From Chaetoderma sp. LZ-2023a (lineage: Eukaryota; Mollusca; Caudofoveata; Chaetodermatida; Chaetodermatidae): a DNA stretch of 64,000 bases. The stretch is taken from NCBI GenBank assembly GCA_034401795.1, contig CM067367.1, positions 85,516,079-85,580,078 of the forward strand, given 5' to 3'. Positions 12,422 through 24,925 of this stretch are shown here, piece by piece. Under the pieces are notes generated by a model. That model was not told the origin of the DNA. It did not search any database and worked only from the letters and a program-made list of their open reading frames with translations. The translations under genes and the position numbers were made by a program. The stretch's first letter is position 1. Each line of letters starts with the position of its first letter.

Positions 12422-13390
12422 GTATGGGAGTACAAACTCAAGCACATTTAACGACTTTATTTAACAATTCTCAAGAATGTGTCTTATCTTTGCAAATCTG
12501 TTAGCGTTTGCCCATACATCTTTCAGACTAGTGGTCAAGCCGGTCATATATTGGAATTGTAGAGATAACAGGGAATGTCCAAGTGCATGCCAAGAGATAA
12601 CGATTTTGAAATTGGACCATACATATTATTGGCTCGATAACTGAGTCAGCCTTTACAGTGGAAAATAAAAATAAATTAGTATAGTTGTGGCGTAATTATA
12701 AGCATTTAATAAACACACATTTGCATTCTCTTGACAAATCTGAACAAGTAAATGAATAATTACATATTTTCAGGTATATTTGGTCGACCAAATACATTTA
12801 CTGTTGTGATTTCAAGCGCTATATGCACACGCGTGTGCCGCTATGACCCCTGGGTCTGCTTGAAACGATTAATTCCAATGTTCTTGATTAAGCTTAACCG
12901 TTTCCTGACGAAGACAGTCAAATAGTCATATGCAGTTGGCTTCAGGAATGTACATTTGCAGCCCAGCTTAAGACGATGTTTACCCATGTATCACTAGACT
13001 GATCGGCTCAGTAACCGAACCAGTCGGCCCAGGGGAAAATGTTCTAAAATAATATTCTCCTGTTCAGCAAATGTTGATGTTCTTGACCAAATTCAGTCGC
13101 TATAGTGTTAAATTGTGCATGTTTCTGTGAATTTTCTCCAACGTTATCGGCATATGAATATCATCTGCAGCTACCAGCGTCAAGATAATGCATCAATTAG
13201 CGTTCGCTTACTTTGAAAACCCTCATACATTTAGACACTATGCCTGATGTTTAGGTGTACTTTTAATTTATGCATCCCTTGATACCACGTTGTTTCTTCT
13301 TATTCTTCTTCTTCTTTCTTCTTTTCATTTTCGTCGTCGTCGTCGTTATTATTATTATTTGCTTTGCCGATTCACACTTACACTTAACAG

Positions 13391-13542
13391 CGGACTGTGC
13401 CACTTACGGTGTCTCCGGAGCTGACCATAGCGGTGCCTGTAAGTCGCTGTCGATTAGTAATCCATTCGGTTGTGAGGAATGCGTCAAGTACGGCAATGTA
13501 CCGACAGATTACTGTCCCAAGATGTGCGCTATTTGTCCATAG
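13391..13542 (+). CDS. Last coding exon, ShKT-like Cys-rich C-terminus
   Basis: The acceptor ACTTACACTTAACAG follows a pyrimidine-rich tract. Entering in phase 1, the exon encodes ADCATYGVSGADHSGACKS, continues to FGCEECVKYG, and ends YCPKMCAICP and a TAG at 13540-13542. Seven Cys with the terminal C-x3-C-x2-C spacing fit a ShKT-type module at the C-terminus of a secreted protein. A possible donor (GTATGT) lies just after the stop, so the 3' UTR may be spliced. Reading upstream of 13391 in the same frame gives only poly-Phe/Val/Ile from the intron's T-rich tract, so that longer frame is rejected. Confidence 0.7.
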
Positions 13543-13589
13543 TGATTAAAAGGTATGTACATGCGCTAAACTAAAATATGCTTATCTAA

Positions 13590-13800
13590 TTCTAGCTATG
13601 CCACGCCCATTTGTAGTCCAGATCTGCGGACTTTGCTCGCACATATTTGTATCGCCTTTAATCTTTTAAAACACGAATTCCTAAGAATCTCAATGTCAAG
13701 GTAATCGTAGGGGTCTATAGTTAAGCTGATCGATATGTTTAAGCTGTGGGAGCAATAGTAGACAAATTAGTCTCAAAGTATTCAACATAATGCGCATAAA
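13590..13800 (+). repeat. Foldback-MITE half, interrupted by hAT
   Basis: Contains AATTCTAGCTATGCCACGCCCAT (compare 61330) and later TTAGTCTCAAAGTATTCAACA, which matches the MITE core. The hAT element begins at 13801 inside the MITE's following GCATAAATA segment, so the MITE is older than the hAT insertion. Confidence 0.55.
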
Positions 13801-15413
13801 TAGAGGTTCGTCCGAATATTCGAATATTCGAATATTTATTCATATAGACCAATATGAATGAATATTCGCATGGCATACGAAGATTCGAATAGTTAGGGAA
13901 AATGGCAAAATTGGCCTAGACCCTGTTCTCACTACAGACGTAATCCTCAATAACGCCATGCATCAGCTAGCGCCAAACGCCATACTGACGCATGCTTTTA
14001 TACAGGATCAAGTCTCAATTGAGAACACGGCCTTACATGCAAATTGTATTGGTTTCCGGTATGGGATTTTATACCCTTTGATTAATGACCAACATCGTAG
14101 ACAGACGAGGAAAAAAGACGACGTAGAGGTGGAAACATCACTTATCTCCATAATTGATAACTAGACACGAGCTAGACACTATATTTCATAACATTAAGGC
14201 ATGCACAGGTCGCACAATTCGTGTCTGGATTGTAGATTACCCAAAAGATTATAACCTACTTTCATCATTCTCCTCAACAAGTTGCCAACCTCTAAGACGA
14301 GGACACAAAGCAGGACGTATTGTACAGGAAGCTGAAGCAGGAATCTCCAACAAGGTTGGGCAGTACGTGTGCATTACTCCAAAGGTTGATCGCAATGAAG
14401 AGTGTGGTGAGGAACGTCTTAATGGACAGTAAAATGAAGGACATGCGTGATATTTTATCAAGTGCAGATTTCTGGCAAGCAGCATCATTCCTCTGTACTC
14501 CTATCCAGAATCTGCATGCCATTTCAAAACAGTTGTGCACCAAATAGAATGTTAATAATATCATTCACGTTATACAAGTATACACCGTATTTGATCTACA
14601 GATGAAGGATCTTCCATCTCCCACAGAAGAGCACCAATAAAAAACCTACAACCTGGTATGGAGTGAATTGGATTATATAGTTGAACGGGCGCAACCGGTA
14701 GTGACGATAGTGATGGTGTAACATTCGCACTCACGACTCATCAAATGAAGAAAAAAGCAGAATGCCTTGAAACCTTTTTCGGCGCAAAGTCGTCTCACTG
14801 CTATGGTACTAGGCCTACTGTTGCCAAGACACATGCAATAATGGGGAAACCGAGTTTGACGCATATCTGAATGAGGAAGCCATTGCATCGGATGCGAATC
14901 CTCTTGTGTAGTGGAAAGAACATGACAACAAGCATCCACAAGTAGCTCAACTGGCAAAATCATACATCACAAGTGTGTATCATGAGAGCATGCCTTTTCA
15001 AAGGTTGGGCAGATTGTAACGGGTAAGCGCAGAAGCCTGAAGCCACAACCGGTGCGCATGCAACACTTTCCAAACCAGAACATTTGAGGTTTTTGACATT
15101 TGACCACAGGTATCCTGTGACTCTGTTTAGCAGATTCCATTCAGTCTATTCTCATGATTCGGATCTTGCCTAACATGTTACTATGAATAAGAATTATTTG
15201 TCATAATTTTCTATATTAAAACATGTATGTCTTTTCATCCTCTTCGCGGCGATGTTTAGTTTCTATTACCCAGTCGTCTGAAATATTCGAATTGTTCGAA
15301 TATTCTTTTGTATAATTATACAAATAATCGAATACAAATGTGTATACTCATAGCCAGCTCCAATAATTATACGAATATTCGAAGACAGAATTTTATACGA
15401 ATACCGAGGTCTA
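13801..15413 (+). mobile_element. hAT transposon with degraded transposase
   Basis: The left end TAGAGGTTCGTCCGAATATT and the right end (minus-strand reading TAGACCTCGGTATTCG) are imperfect terminal inverted repeats. Both have internal TTCGAATATTCGAA palindromes. Flanking 8-mers are CGCATAAA (13793-13800) and CTCATAAA (15414-15421), a 7 of 8 match and the 8-bp target duplication typical of hAT. The interior contains transposase remnants on the plus strand. Its length of 1.6 kb is short for an autonomous hAT (usually 2.5-5 kb), so it is internally deleted. Confidence 0.9.
14315..15095 (+). pseudogene. hAT transposase remnant incl. C-terminal dimerisation domain
   Basis: Residues ESPTRLGSTCALLQRLI (about 14335-14385) match the PTRWNSTxxMLxRL signature between hAT catalytic blocks; Trp is replaced by Leu. 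From 14853 the frame reads FDAYLNEEAIASDANPLV, a stop, then WKEHDNKHPQVAQLAKSYI. After a frame change comes QIVTGKRRSLKPQPVRM near 15015-15070. These correspond to the hATC domain (L/WW...P.LA.LA..YL...S...R.FS..G.I....R..L.P). The N-terminal BED finger and the first catalytic Asp are not recognisable. Several stops make it a pseudogene. Confidence 0.85.
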
Positions 15414-15421
15414 CTCATAAA

Positions 15422-17848
15422 TTCAGAGTGTTACTGACAGACATTTCCATGGCATAATTCGATTGTAACATCAGCCTAAGAAATGGGGCATTTTTATTAT
15501 GACGTAAGATATTCGAGCTACGGGTCAGTGCCTTCTATTGGCTAATATTCTGACTAATGCTTAGCAAGCGCTCCAACTGTCTTTGAACGGCTACATCAAG
15601 TCCAGATCCAATTAAACTACAACAGGTTTAGTGTCGTGCAATCACCAGTTACATTCGACACTAGGGTGATTATATATAATATGTGAAATAGCACGGCAAT
15701 TGTAACATCAGCAATGAGATTCTGCCGACCGCCATCCACCCTTTGTATCGTTTTGTAACACATTTTTTTATTTTTGAGTCTTTCTAAATTCTCCATATTT
15801 TTTCGATTTTCCAATCGTAAGTGTGCAGTTGCGCCCTTACGTGTTTTTAATCTTGAGAAATTGGAGGAACGGTTTCCCAGATATTCATAGATGCAGAATT
15901 TGATCGTGTTCCCAATCTGGTCTTTGATCCATGTCATGGCCATGGCATTTCATGGCCAAAATCAGGAAATCCTCTTTCACCATAAGATGGTTTGTTGTGT
16001 ACAAAGTTGAGCCAAATCAAATCACTGCCCTGGTGATGTTGATGAAGCCGAATGCACGCACGCACATATGCACGTCCACACACACCAACACACCCACGCA
16101 CACTCTCACACACCCACACACCAATGCACCCACTTATCCACGCCCCCACACACCCACCCAACCCAGAATGTACTATCTTGTTCCCCTAATTGGGTGAGAA
16201 TAATACATTTTATAATCAATACGAGTATAGTTCGTCCACCTCTCTCAAAGAATAACCACCCATTGTCCCAGATAACTATGTTGTTTATCGCACACGTTTC
16301 ATGGGCTATCTATTGGTTATATATTTTGCAGGTCGAGCAGGCCAGTAGCAGTTTCAAAGGAACTGAAGACAATCATATTCACGCTACACATATGTAATCA
16401 TTGGACAATAAAATAGCCTAAATGACAGCTGCATTGTATTGACTATTAAATATCCCTCTGATTTAAAGTATAATAGACCGGATCCAATTCTAGCTATGTC
16501 CCACCATTTTCTATATAAACTTTGTGTATTTATTTTTAAAATAGTCAAGATGATGTGTGTCAAATTGTAAATTCTTCAAATCCATACAATGCAGACGTGT
16601 ACTGTTAGAAATGTGTAACTTTCGTGACGAATCTATACCATTTGAGTATAACGTCAGCTAACACGTGTTGTGTGTTGATAATGACGTTGTAAAAGATTCT
16701 AATTTGCAGACGAGGTCAGCTATGTGAGATGATTTAAACACCAGAATCGCTACCTTGTCACAACCAGTGCCTTTTGGCAGAAAAGGGCACCAAACAAGGT
16801 TGCATGCCAACATTTATTCATCCCAACTGCTGCAAGTGTTATAAATTTTTTGTCAAAGTGGTGCCATATAAAGAAATTCTTGTGATAGCAGATTCAGGCT
16901 GAAACTCTCTGATGACTGGAGATTTCATGTGGTCGTTACTCTGTACTTAAATTTCTTTATACTGAAGGCATACCTACACTAGATTCGCTAATAGCCCATG
17001 ACAGCAAAATCAACCTGTTCCTTTTTGGTGAAAGCAGCCATTTTGCATACGGGTCTCGAAATATTCCAATAAATAATTCGTTCAACCCGATTCCTGAAAG
17101 CTTAAAATCAAATTCAATTTGCAGTCCGTAGCTATACATACATTAGTATCAATATAAGCTGTGATTTCAAACTGACAGCGACCATTTTGGAAGGGTACCA
17201 ATATGTTATGACGTGGTCTATTCAACCAAAGGTACACACACGTTAGGTTTTCTTGTGGCACAGGCGTCAGTATTTGAACACCTATTTAAAAGTGTGAAAA
17301 TGTATTAAAATTTGATGAAAAAATGTAAAACCTTAAAAAATGCAATAATATTTAGTTTGATAAATCAAAGATCATCGCTGTCATCTCACCACTCAATTGC
17401 CTACAGGGCAATTTGTAGAACACGGACCCATCAACGCGCTGTAGTTCCGAGCCACCATCTGTATATGACAGCAACACCTTCCACCAAATCTGAAAACGAA
17501 CCATATGTCATCTTTGGATTTAATCGGAAAATTTCGAATATTGGCATCGGCGTGGTAAGGGTTAACTGACATCATATCAATGGAGGGATCCATTTATAGG
17601 TATTCCCAGTGTGTTGAAATCTATTTTAAACTGTTTATCCTAAATTCCCAGAATATAGTTTTCAATAATACAGCTACGCTGTTGACTATTTTGAAAAGAA
17701 TTTGACAGGGACCAGCTGGTGCATACATATCACATTCGAATTATTTTCAAAATATTGAGCATAATGCTTATTTAATTGCAAATCCATTGATAGACATGTA
17801 ATTTGTAATCTTTACAGGCATACTGTTCGAGTATTCCGACACAGTCAT
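15422..17848. other. No gene recognised; AT-rich with CA-rich microsatellite
   Basis: A degenerate CACA/CCCA tract occupies about 16050-16165. A MITE-like AATTCTAGCTATGTCCCACC occurs at 16485-16508. I see no splice-bounded coding exon, RNA gene or transposase in the rest. Confidence 0.5.
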
Positions 17849-18420
17849 CTAGATTGTAAAGTCTGCTAACAACTGTCGTGATTGCTTATGACATGATATT
17901 TTGAGCGACAGATCGGGTCCCTCCATTAATAGACCCATGTGCCCATGACCAATTATTACTGGCCCCGTTTCGGAATTAAGCTTTGGCTCCAGACTGCAAT
18001 CATCATTACTGTGGATGCCAAATACGCCGGCCCACTTCCCTACTGTTAGCAGATCTTTGGGATCAACCCTAGCCTTCTGGAGTTCGATAATTACCGGGCT
18101 CTTGGTGGGTGCCAAGAGATGATCTAGTTGGAGGGGACTGGAACACCTTGGCATGGATAACGTTGATGCACTATGTAGTCGCCAGTACTCAGTAATGGAG
18201 GAATGACAGGAGTGGCCTTGTCCATGGCCCCGGTCGAGCCGATGGCCGGGATCTTGGGGGTGCGACTGTGCTGTGGGAAAAGAATATGGTGAAGCACTTT
18301 ACCGAACATAATGGCATTTACTATTTCTATATATGGAGACACCATACAGAAGACATTAAACATGCAGTGGTAGGTTAAGCATTCAGACAGAGTGGTTGCA
18401 CCTGCGACGTCACACCACAC
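17849..18420 (-). other. Unrecognised minus-strand frames, possible virus-like element relic
   Basis: Two frames (17849-18154 and 18124-18420) have composition less biased than the surrounding DNA, for example SPVIIELQKARVDPKDLLTV and GPVIIGHGHMGLLMEGPDL. I recognise no family. They sit about 8 kb from a DNA polymerase B-type fragment and might belong to the same decayed element, but this is only proximity. Confidence 0.25.
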
Positions 18421-18539
18421 TGATCCTCAGCCGAACTCCCTGACAGTCATTCGACCTAGTATTCATGATGAGAACCCTCTATCCACGGTGGGAAGGGCAT
18501 CGACTTCACGATATTGGCACAGATCCATGATTAAATGTA

Positions 18540-19172
18540 TGATGCCCAAGTTCGAGCTCGGGAGCACCGCAGAGAAGGATGTAGAGCTTCTGTAGGCGGT
18601 GAGCATGTATGAGATTATGCAGAGTAACGACACCCTGGATACCACCTATGTGAATGTTGAGTACCGGGTCCTAGCTCCACTGGCTTGTGGACCGGCATAC
18701 TATGCAAATGGGAAAGGGTGCTATGCCGTGGGGTGAAATGAGGGCTTAACAGATTTCAGGTTCCAACCAAACATGGAAATGCATTTTGTGGTGCTACTCT
18801 TCTCCATCGTCGAGAACAGACACGTGAACCCGTCCTTGATGCGGGACAAGCCTTTTCATCCGGTTGTACACTGAACATCTTACTTGTGTAATGATGCCCT
18901 CTCAACGACTTCAGGTCTGGCATGACGAGAACAACCAGGAACCAAAACGTGCAGGCTCCTGACAGCGAATCTTACATGCAGAGTGAGAGCACATGCAGTT
19001 CCAGGCCATGGCTAACCCGTGGCCAAAGTTGGCATTGCAACAAGGTGCATCGGATTGTGTAGCTGTATCAGTCTTGGTTCAGAATGGAGGGGTGGTCCAG
19101 GCGGTGGGGGAGCTAGAGGACGTTAAAAGTGTGGTGGCTGGCATGGGCCTCTATTTCAATTTCGCAGCTTAA
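18540..19172 (+). pseudogene. Unrecognised protein remnant with in-frame stops
   Basis: One frame reads MPKFELGSTAEKDVELL, a stop, AVSMYEIMQSNDTLDTTYVN, then EYRVLAPLACGPAYYANGKG, another stop, and MEMHFVVLLFSIVENRHV. The frame holds for about 95 codons despite two stops, which argues for an old coding sequence. Beyond about 18870 stops become frequent. The family is not known to me. A capsid or accessory protein of a virus-like element is possible but unsupported. Confidence 0.35.
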
Positions 19173-20340
19173 AAAATTATATTAATTTATATGGAATGAA
19201 ATCATCATATTTTATTATTTATTTCGTTTCATTACATATAGACACATAATTTAAAGATAATAAAAGAATACAATTTTAACCATTTTATGTTCAAGTATTC
19301 TGGCGTGAATGTGCACCTTTAACTTGTTTCTCTGCTGCGCGCAACATACAGTTTTACAATCACTTTTACGAACTGTATGTTAGCACCATATATTCGTACA
19401 CATGTTCCCAAATCAGTTACATCCATAATATATATTGATATTTATATATTATATCTAAAATTGTTTTTCCGATAGCGGCTGTAATTGGTTATAACCAGTT
19501 GGAAATCGGCTGAGCGTTGTTTACATACAAGCTCTAATACATCGCCTAGAATATTCCACCGTCTTGGTTGAGTTGAACGAGCACACACGCACTCACGCAC
19601 TAACGTATCTCTTCAAAGTCCAATATCTTGACACGTGTTACCCATCGCCTCCGGTATGCGTGATCGAGTCTGTTAATAGGAGTATATAACACTATACAAT
19701 TCTGAACTATTAATGACAATGTTCTTAATATTGAAATAATCTGACGCCCCGATCCTATAATAAATTCGGAATTCTTGGGCTATAGACGTATAGCTCAGAG
19801 TGGTTAAATCTATTGCGTTATATTTACAATGTAAATCACCACAAATCATTAATATACGTGTAACGCTTACAAGTTCTATTTCAGCACATCGTAAATGCGG
19901 CTTGAGTTTTCAATATTTCTGAACTCGTTACCAAGTACGGGCCAGCATTAACTATAAACATACGCAATCAACTTTTAGTAACCCTTGTAATTATTTCATC
20001 AAATTACAAATACATTTAATGAAAATCATTCAAAACGCATTCTCTTAAAATGAATAATGAGGATAAATGCAGCAAGAGTTTGCGAGTTCTGTAGATGACA
20101 CATTTAGACTGCACGCGCGCATATTATAACATAAAGGCTCCCACTGGTGGACTTTATTTTATTGGTGTTAAGACAGGCAGGAGCCATTGATGGAAATCCA
20201 GATCAAGACATAATCGGTCAGGCTTCTAATGCTGACATGAGTCTGGAAAAATTCCTGAAAATAATTTTACCTCTGAAACACATAACACGTTGTTGAGTCA
20301 TGCTAAGAAAGAGTTAAAAAGTCCATGTAAAAAACAGTGG
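19173..20340. other. AT-rich, no gene; tRNA-like pseudo-element at 19784-19861
   Basis: This lies immediately upstream of a gag remnant and could contain a 5' LTR, but no matching downstream copy was seen, so no LTR is annotated. 19784-19861 has a box-A-like TAGCTCAGAGTGG and outer 7-mers that pair in 6 of 7 positions, without a usable TTCRA box. Confidence 0.35.
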
Positions 20341-20378
20341 AAAGCACAGTGAACCATCAAGATGTTGACCGCATTGCT

Positions 20379-21620
20379 ATGACCGAGTCAGATCAGCTCA
20401 TAATGTGGTACAAGATAGCGCAGCCAGACTTGGAGCATGCTAAGTTGGACTATGATAGTCACCGCTATACCTATCCTTTCCGTTAGAAAGGAATGTTATT
20501 TGATGCCTAGGTTCGACGAGGATAACGTTGATGTATTCTTTGAACGATTTGAATCGGCAGTAAGATTTTGTGGTTGGCCGATGAATTTCTGGTCGCCCCT
20601 TGCCAATACGGTTCTACCTGACAGAGGGCTTGACGCTATTAGTAAATTATCGCCAATTGATCGTGACGATTACGAAATCTTGAAGTCAACGGTCCTCGGA
20701 GAATATTCTTTAACAGCTGAACAATACAGGCTAATATTCAGAGAATGCGAGTGGGATCGTCAAAATCAATAAGGGAACGCACTCGATTTTAACGTAGATC
20801 TCTGAGAGGATGGTTATTAGCAGCGTGTGTCATTGACGATTTCGAGAAAACTAAAGAGCTGCTCATAATGGAACAATTTAAGGCAAGTATCTGTCCCGAT
20901 GCACGTCGTTACTTAGAGCTCCATTATGAAGTAACCAACGTTGACCGTGCAGCAGAGCTTCTCGAGAGACATTTTGTCATGAACCCAGATAACAACTGTA
21001 CATCTTCAACACCACCCAAACAAGTTCCTCAAGAGCAAACAGATTTCAAAAAGCACAAAATGTATAACAAATCTGCTAAATGCAAACGCTCATCTCAAAT
21101 TTCGAATGAAGAAACGGCTCACGTGAGGGATTCTAAAAATGCACGCCTAGGAAACGAAAACGTGCCAGGAAAGCGAGAGACTGTTAACATGGTGTCTCTG
21201 ATACGGGAGGCAGTCGTTGAACAAACTCCTCCTCAGACAAAGACCCAATTACGTCCTGCGGGAGTAAATGTGCTGAATGTGTCCACGAGATGCGTTTCTT
21301 GGCAGGCACCTGTGCGCATCATGGAAGACAGGCCGTGCTATCATTGTGGAAAAGCTGGACACACAATCAAACGGTGCCCAGGATTAATATCAGCCAAGAG
21401 CAAGCAATATGGCTCTTAAAATATCAAAATCCAAACATGACAAGTGCTGTTATCTTTGTGTATGTGGGGATCACGTGGTTAAAATGTGCGCACATGCCAA
21501 AATAACAAAGAGCAGGCGTGTAGCGAATAGTCTTGAATCTTTTAAAAGCAAAGTATTACCAACAACTATTGGTTTAGCCACACCGCAATCTTTTCGAACA
21601 AAGTACCATAGCAGATAACG
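20379..21620 (+). pseudogene. LTR-retroelement Gag with two CCHC zinc knuckles, broken
   Basis: This is the structural protein of a Gypsy-like element. The ATG at 20379 opens MTESDQLIMWYKIAQPDLEH. After a stop, a second frame from 20502 carries MPRFDEDNVDVFFERFE, then CGWPMNFWSPLANTVL and EYSLTAEQYRLIFREC, the pattern of the capsid domain (PKFDExDVDxFFExFE...W) in animal LTR elements. A third frame (20868-21419) is basic and ends with CYHCGKAGHTIKRC, an intact CX2CX4HX4C knuckle. A fourth, shifted frame continues with a second knuckle, CYLCVCGDHVVKMC. Three frame breaks make it dead. No protease, polymerase or integrase follows before 24 kb, so pol has been deleted. A purine run AAGGGGGAGG at 21769-21778 might be the old polypurine tract. 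Confidence 0.85.
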
Positions 21621-21639
21621 ATCCACCGCTGGAGATTTT

Positions 21640-24160
21640 CGGTAACTGTTTTCAAACTGGTAAATGCAATACCACAGGTTGAGTGGTGTATCGTCTGGGC
21701 GTTTGGCGCGGGCCAGTGCTTAATTTATCACTCAACGTGGCCTTAGTGTCCAAATAACCACGATGTTAAGGGGGAGGCCCTTGCATCGCCTATTTGCGTT
21801 AGTCATCATAGGATGCAGCCATACTCATGGTAAATTAGTACTCCAATACTAGTCACTTGGAGAGATTATCAAATAGGGAGAAGCATGCAGCCGGCAAGGT
21901 ATGTTATTGAGTTGATATTAAAGCGTGAATGACTCAGAATGGCAGGCTTGAAGTGTAAGTAAATCTTCTTATTGAGCTGCCATTAAACTCTCATTGAAGT
22001 TATTCCCTGCTGCCAGTCACTGAGGTTAAATTATCTTAAGCAATTCAACACATAAATTATATAAAAATACAAACCAAAATAGAGGACTGATAGCAGTCGT
22101 CCGGTAAGGGAGCCCAATACCACCAGGAATATGGTGGTGGTACCGATGGCTATGTTTTAGCTAAAAGTGGGTGAAAATTCACGAATCTGAGTGCGCACTC
22201 AGATTGATCCATTGTTCGCCCGTTACTGGTAAGATGTCCATTATAGGTAACTGACTCTGGACGCCATCTTGAGCCACCAAAATTGAGCAGGACAAAAGAC
22301 CTGGCACATTAAAACATGTAATTATGTCATGCAGATATTACCCTGAAGGCACACAATTTGACACATGATAATGTCTGAGATATCAGCAGTTACCACCAGT
22401 GAAATTCCTGGCTCAAAATATCAAATGAGATTCTTGAACTCTTCTTTGCGTCACGGCGTGACGACAGAGGTAGAATCAATGAAAATTAAAGGATGGTTAA
22501 AATGTGGCTCTTTTAGTCTTTAAAAATGTTGAACTAAAGGGAGCACATTCACATCATTACAATCAATTCCGGTTTCCGTACCGTAAACAGGAAAAATTAT
22601 GGTCAGTAGGCATGTAATAAATCTGGTAATGACCACGTGATATAAATTTGGCCCACATATTTATGAATGAGGTTCCTCTCATTTTCTGCTAAATTTTATT
22701 CATGATTACATGATGCCATCGAGATATGGTTTTGGTAATCACTTTTGAGCACACATGGCCTAATGGTTTAATGTTAAAAAGGGAGACACATCCTGATAGC
22801 AATGGTTATAGTAATGCATGCTTACCTCCCTTAAAGTAACAACCCCATTTCTTTATTTATAGCAAAGTATAATGATACCAATTTCAAATTACTCCAAGCC
22901 GAAATAAACACCATTATTATGATAATACAATCTGTTTTCTCAAGAACCAAGCCCGTGGATTTTCTTAAGTACTTTACTATCATTTACCTTAAGATATATA
23001 GTAGTAACAATAAACAATAGTCATTTTCCATGCCATTACAAAGTGTGCAATCTCAACTTTGACATTTGAAGACAGCCGAAATCTCCACGACATTGGTAAT
23101 GGGCCATTTTTGCTTAACGGTGGGCATAAGCCCCCGACTTGCCTAACTCTGGATATTTTTCGGCAATTTATTTCCGACTTCGCTAGTTGCGTCTAATTCA
23201 TCGTAACGAGCTAGGAACTATGGATTCAAATTGGGGAACTTGATTTTTCGTTGATTTTTCTTACAATGAGAGAAGTTTTGATCCAGTTTCTGAAGTTTGC
23301 TATTTGCGTAGATTCTTTTTCAGATAGTATACTCTTTAATATATTGTACAGATGATGGATTATAAAGTAACAATATCGATACTGTATATGTTTTCTTAAG
23401 TATCGTTTTCAGGAAAATGTATGTTGTGCATAAATATTATGTTTTTCATTTGACATTAACAATTGGACAAATTATAGTTTATTATTTTCTTTTATTTGTT
23501 TTATGTTTCTTCTGATCTACCTAGATACACCCTTTTTGTATTTTATTAGGAAAATATGAATATTTTTCACAAAGTATTTTTAAGGTTCACGTGAATCAAT
23601 AAATAGTGGAATTTCACTTAAAGTATTCACGTCTCAAGAAGATTTTTATTTTTTACTTTCTTTCTATAAAATTAAGCTTAAACCATTTAATGTTTATTTA
23701 GGTCTAATTTAGCTTAAATAAAATGAATACGTTTATAAGTAGTCCCAACTATTGATAGAAAGTTCTACTTTTAATAAATGTTAACATTTTATAACCCCAC
23801 ATTTAATGTTTGTCTTTAAAATATGACAACAATTTTTTTTGGTCGGGCCATGTGTCGACTATTGCTATTAGATGATCGTGAGATCATACATAGCAATCGT
23901 ATTTCCATGCACACACGTTAGCCTATGCCATTCGCAATATGGTTGGACTTCAAATCCGCTATAATATAAGCAGACAGGTAACCATCCAGTCTTGCTCGCA
24001 TTCTTGTCAATTTCATGGAATGAATTACTTCATGTCAAGTATAAAAGCGTAGGTGGTATTCGTAATCAAGATTTACACACATGTAATTTGATAACACTTA
24101 ATGATTAGATAATTATAATTGTTAATGTGATTATGTTTTAATCAACATAGATTTCCTTAT
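21640..24160. other. No gene recognised; perfect 22-bp palindrome
   Basis: AT-rich intergenic DNA. AATCTGAGTGC followed by its exact reverse complement spans 22184-22205. No coding segment can be supported. Confidence 0.5.
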
Positions 24161-24171
24161 TTATAATAGGT

Positions 24172-24267
24172 ATGGAGTCTAGGTTGATTATTTTATTAAT
24201 TATGTTAGGGGTTACTATACGGCATGCAGTACGACATCCATGTGGTCCCGACGGGACACAATGCAAT
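24172..24267 (+). CDS. Possible first coding exon with signal peptide
   Basis: An acceptor-like TTATTTATAATAG precedes the ATG. The frame reads MESRLIILLIMLGVT, then basic and Cys residues (HPCGPDGTQCN), and reaches a GTATGT donor at 24268, giving a 32-codon exon in phase 0. A short hydrophobic N-terminus followed by a C-x6-C pair is what a small secreted Cys-rich protein would start with. Reading on past the donor gives only a short frame. No following exon was found by eye, so this may be chance. Confidence 0.33.
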
Positions 24268-24689
24268 GTATGTGTGTGTGTTGAACACTGCCTCAGTAGG
24301 CATTCGGTGGTTGGCCTTCACGAAGGATTGTCGCAGCTTAGCGAAATATGTGATGTAGGCAGTCATCGTCTCACGTGTACATAATTGTATGCCGGCCATA
24401 TACACCAGCATGGCTGTGAGGATGAAGTTTCGAATGTTGACGTTTATCTAATAACGTATCCTTGTCATTCATATAAGCACTCATCATACAGAATCATAGA
24501 TAAGTATGGGTGCCATCTCAGTTTATAGTTCCCATCAACTGCTAGGCAATCTTCAGAACATTTATAGTTCACGCTTCTCTGGTCAAAGCAACGCTAGGCC
24601 AGTTAGAGAGCATTATCTGTCACAATATGAACTTTCATACAGAAATCACTCCATGCCTTTGGGCCATCATAATCATCGACTGCACATGA

Positions 24690-24925
24690 TATCATTCTTC
24701 ATGTATAACCATCTCCAGCTCCCAGTCGCCATTAGCCATATCCAGGTCTCTATCTCCTGGTACCATTATCCATAGCCAGGTCTCCAGCTCTCGGTGCCAT
24801 TATCCATAGCCAGGTCCCACAGCTCCTGGTACCATTATCCGTAGTCTGGTCTTCAGCTCATGGTCATCGTTATCTGTCACCAGGTATCCGGCTCCTAGTT
24901 AACGTAGCTGTAGGCCAGGTCGCCA
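24690..24925. repeat. ~34-bp minisatellite
   Basis: CCATTATCCATAGCCAGGTC recurs at 24763, 24797 and 24832 (34-35 bp period), with more diverged units on both sides. About six to seven units in all. Confidence 0.8.

Noticed and set aside
13270..13390. N-terminal hydrophobic extension of the frame ending at 13542
   Set aside because: Encoded by a T-rich intronic tract directly before a good splice acceptor.
21769..21778. Polypurine tract and 3' LTR of the gag element
   Set aside because: The purine run is suggestive, but no sequence downstream repeats the region upstream of gag, so no LTR pair can be claimed.
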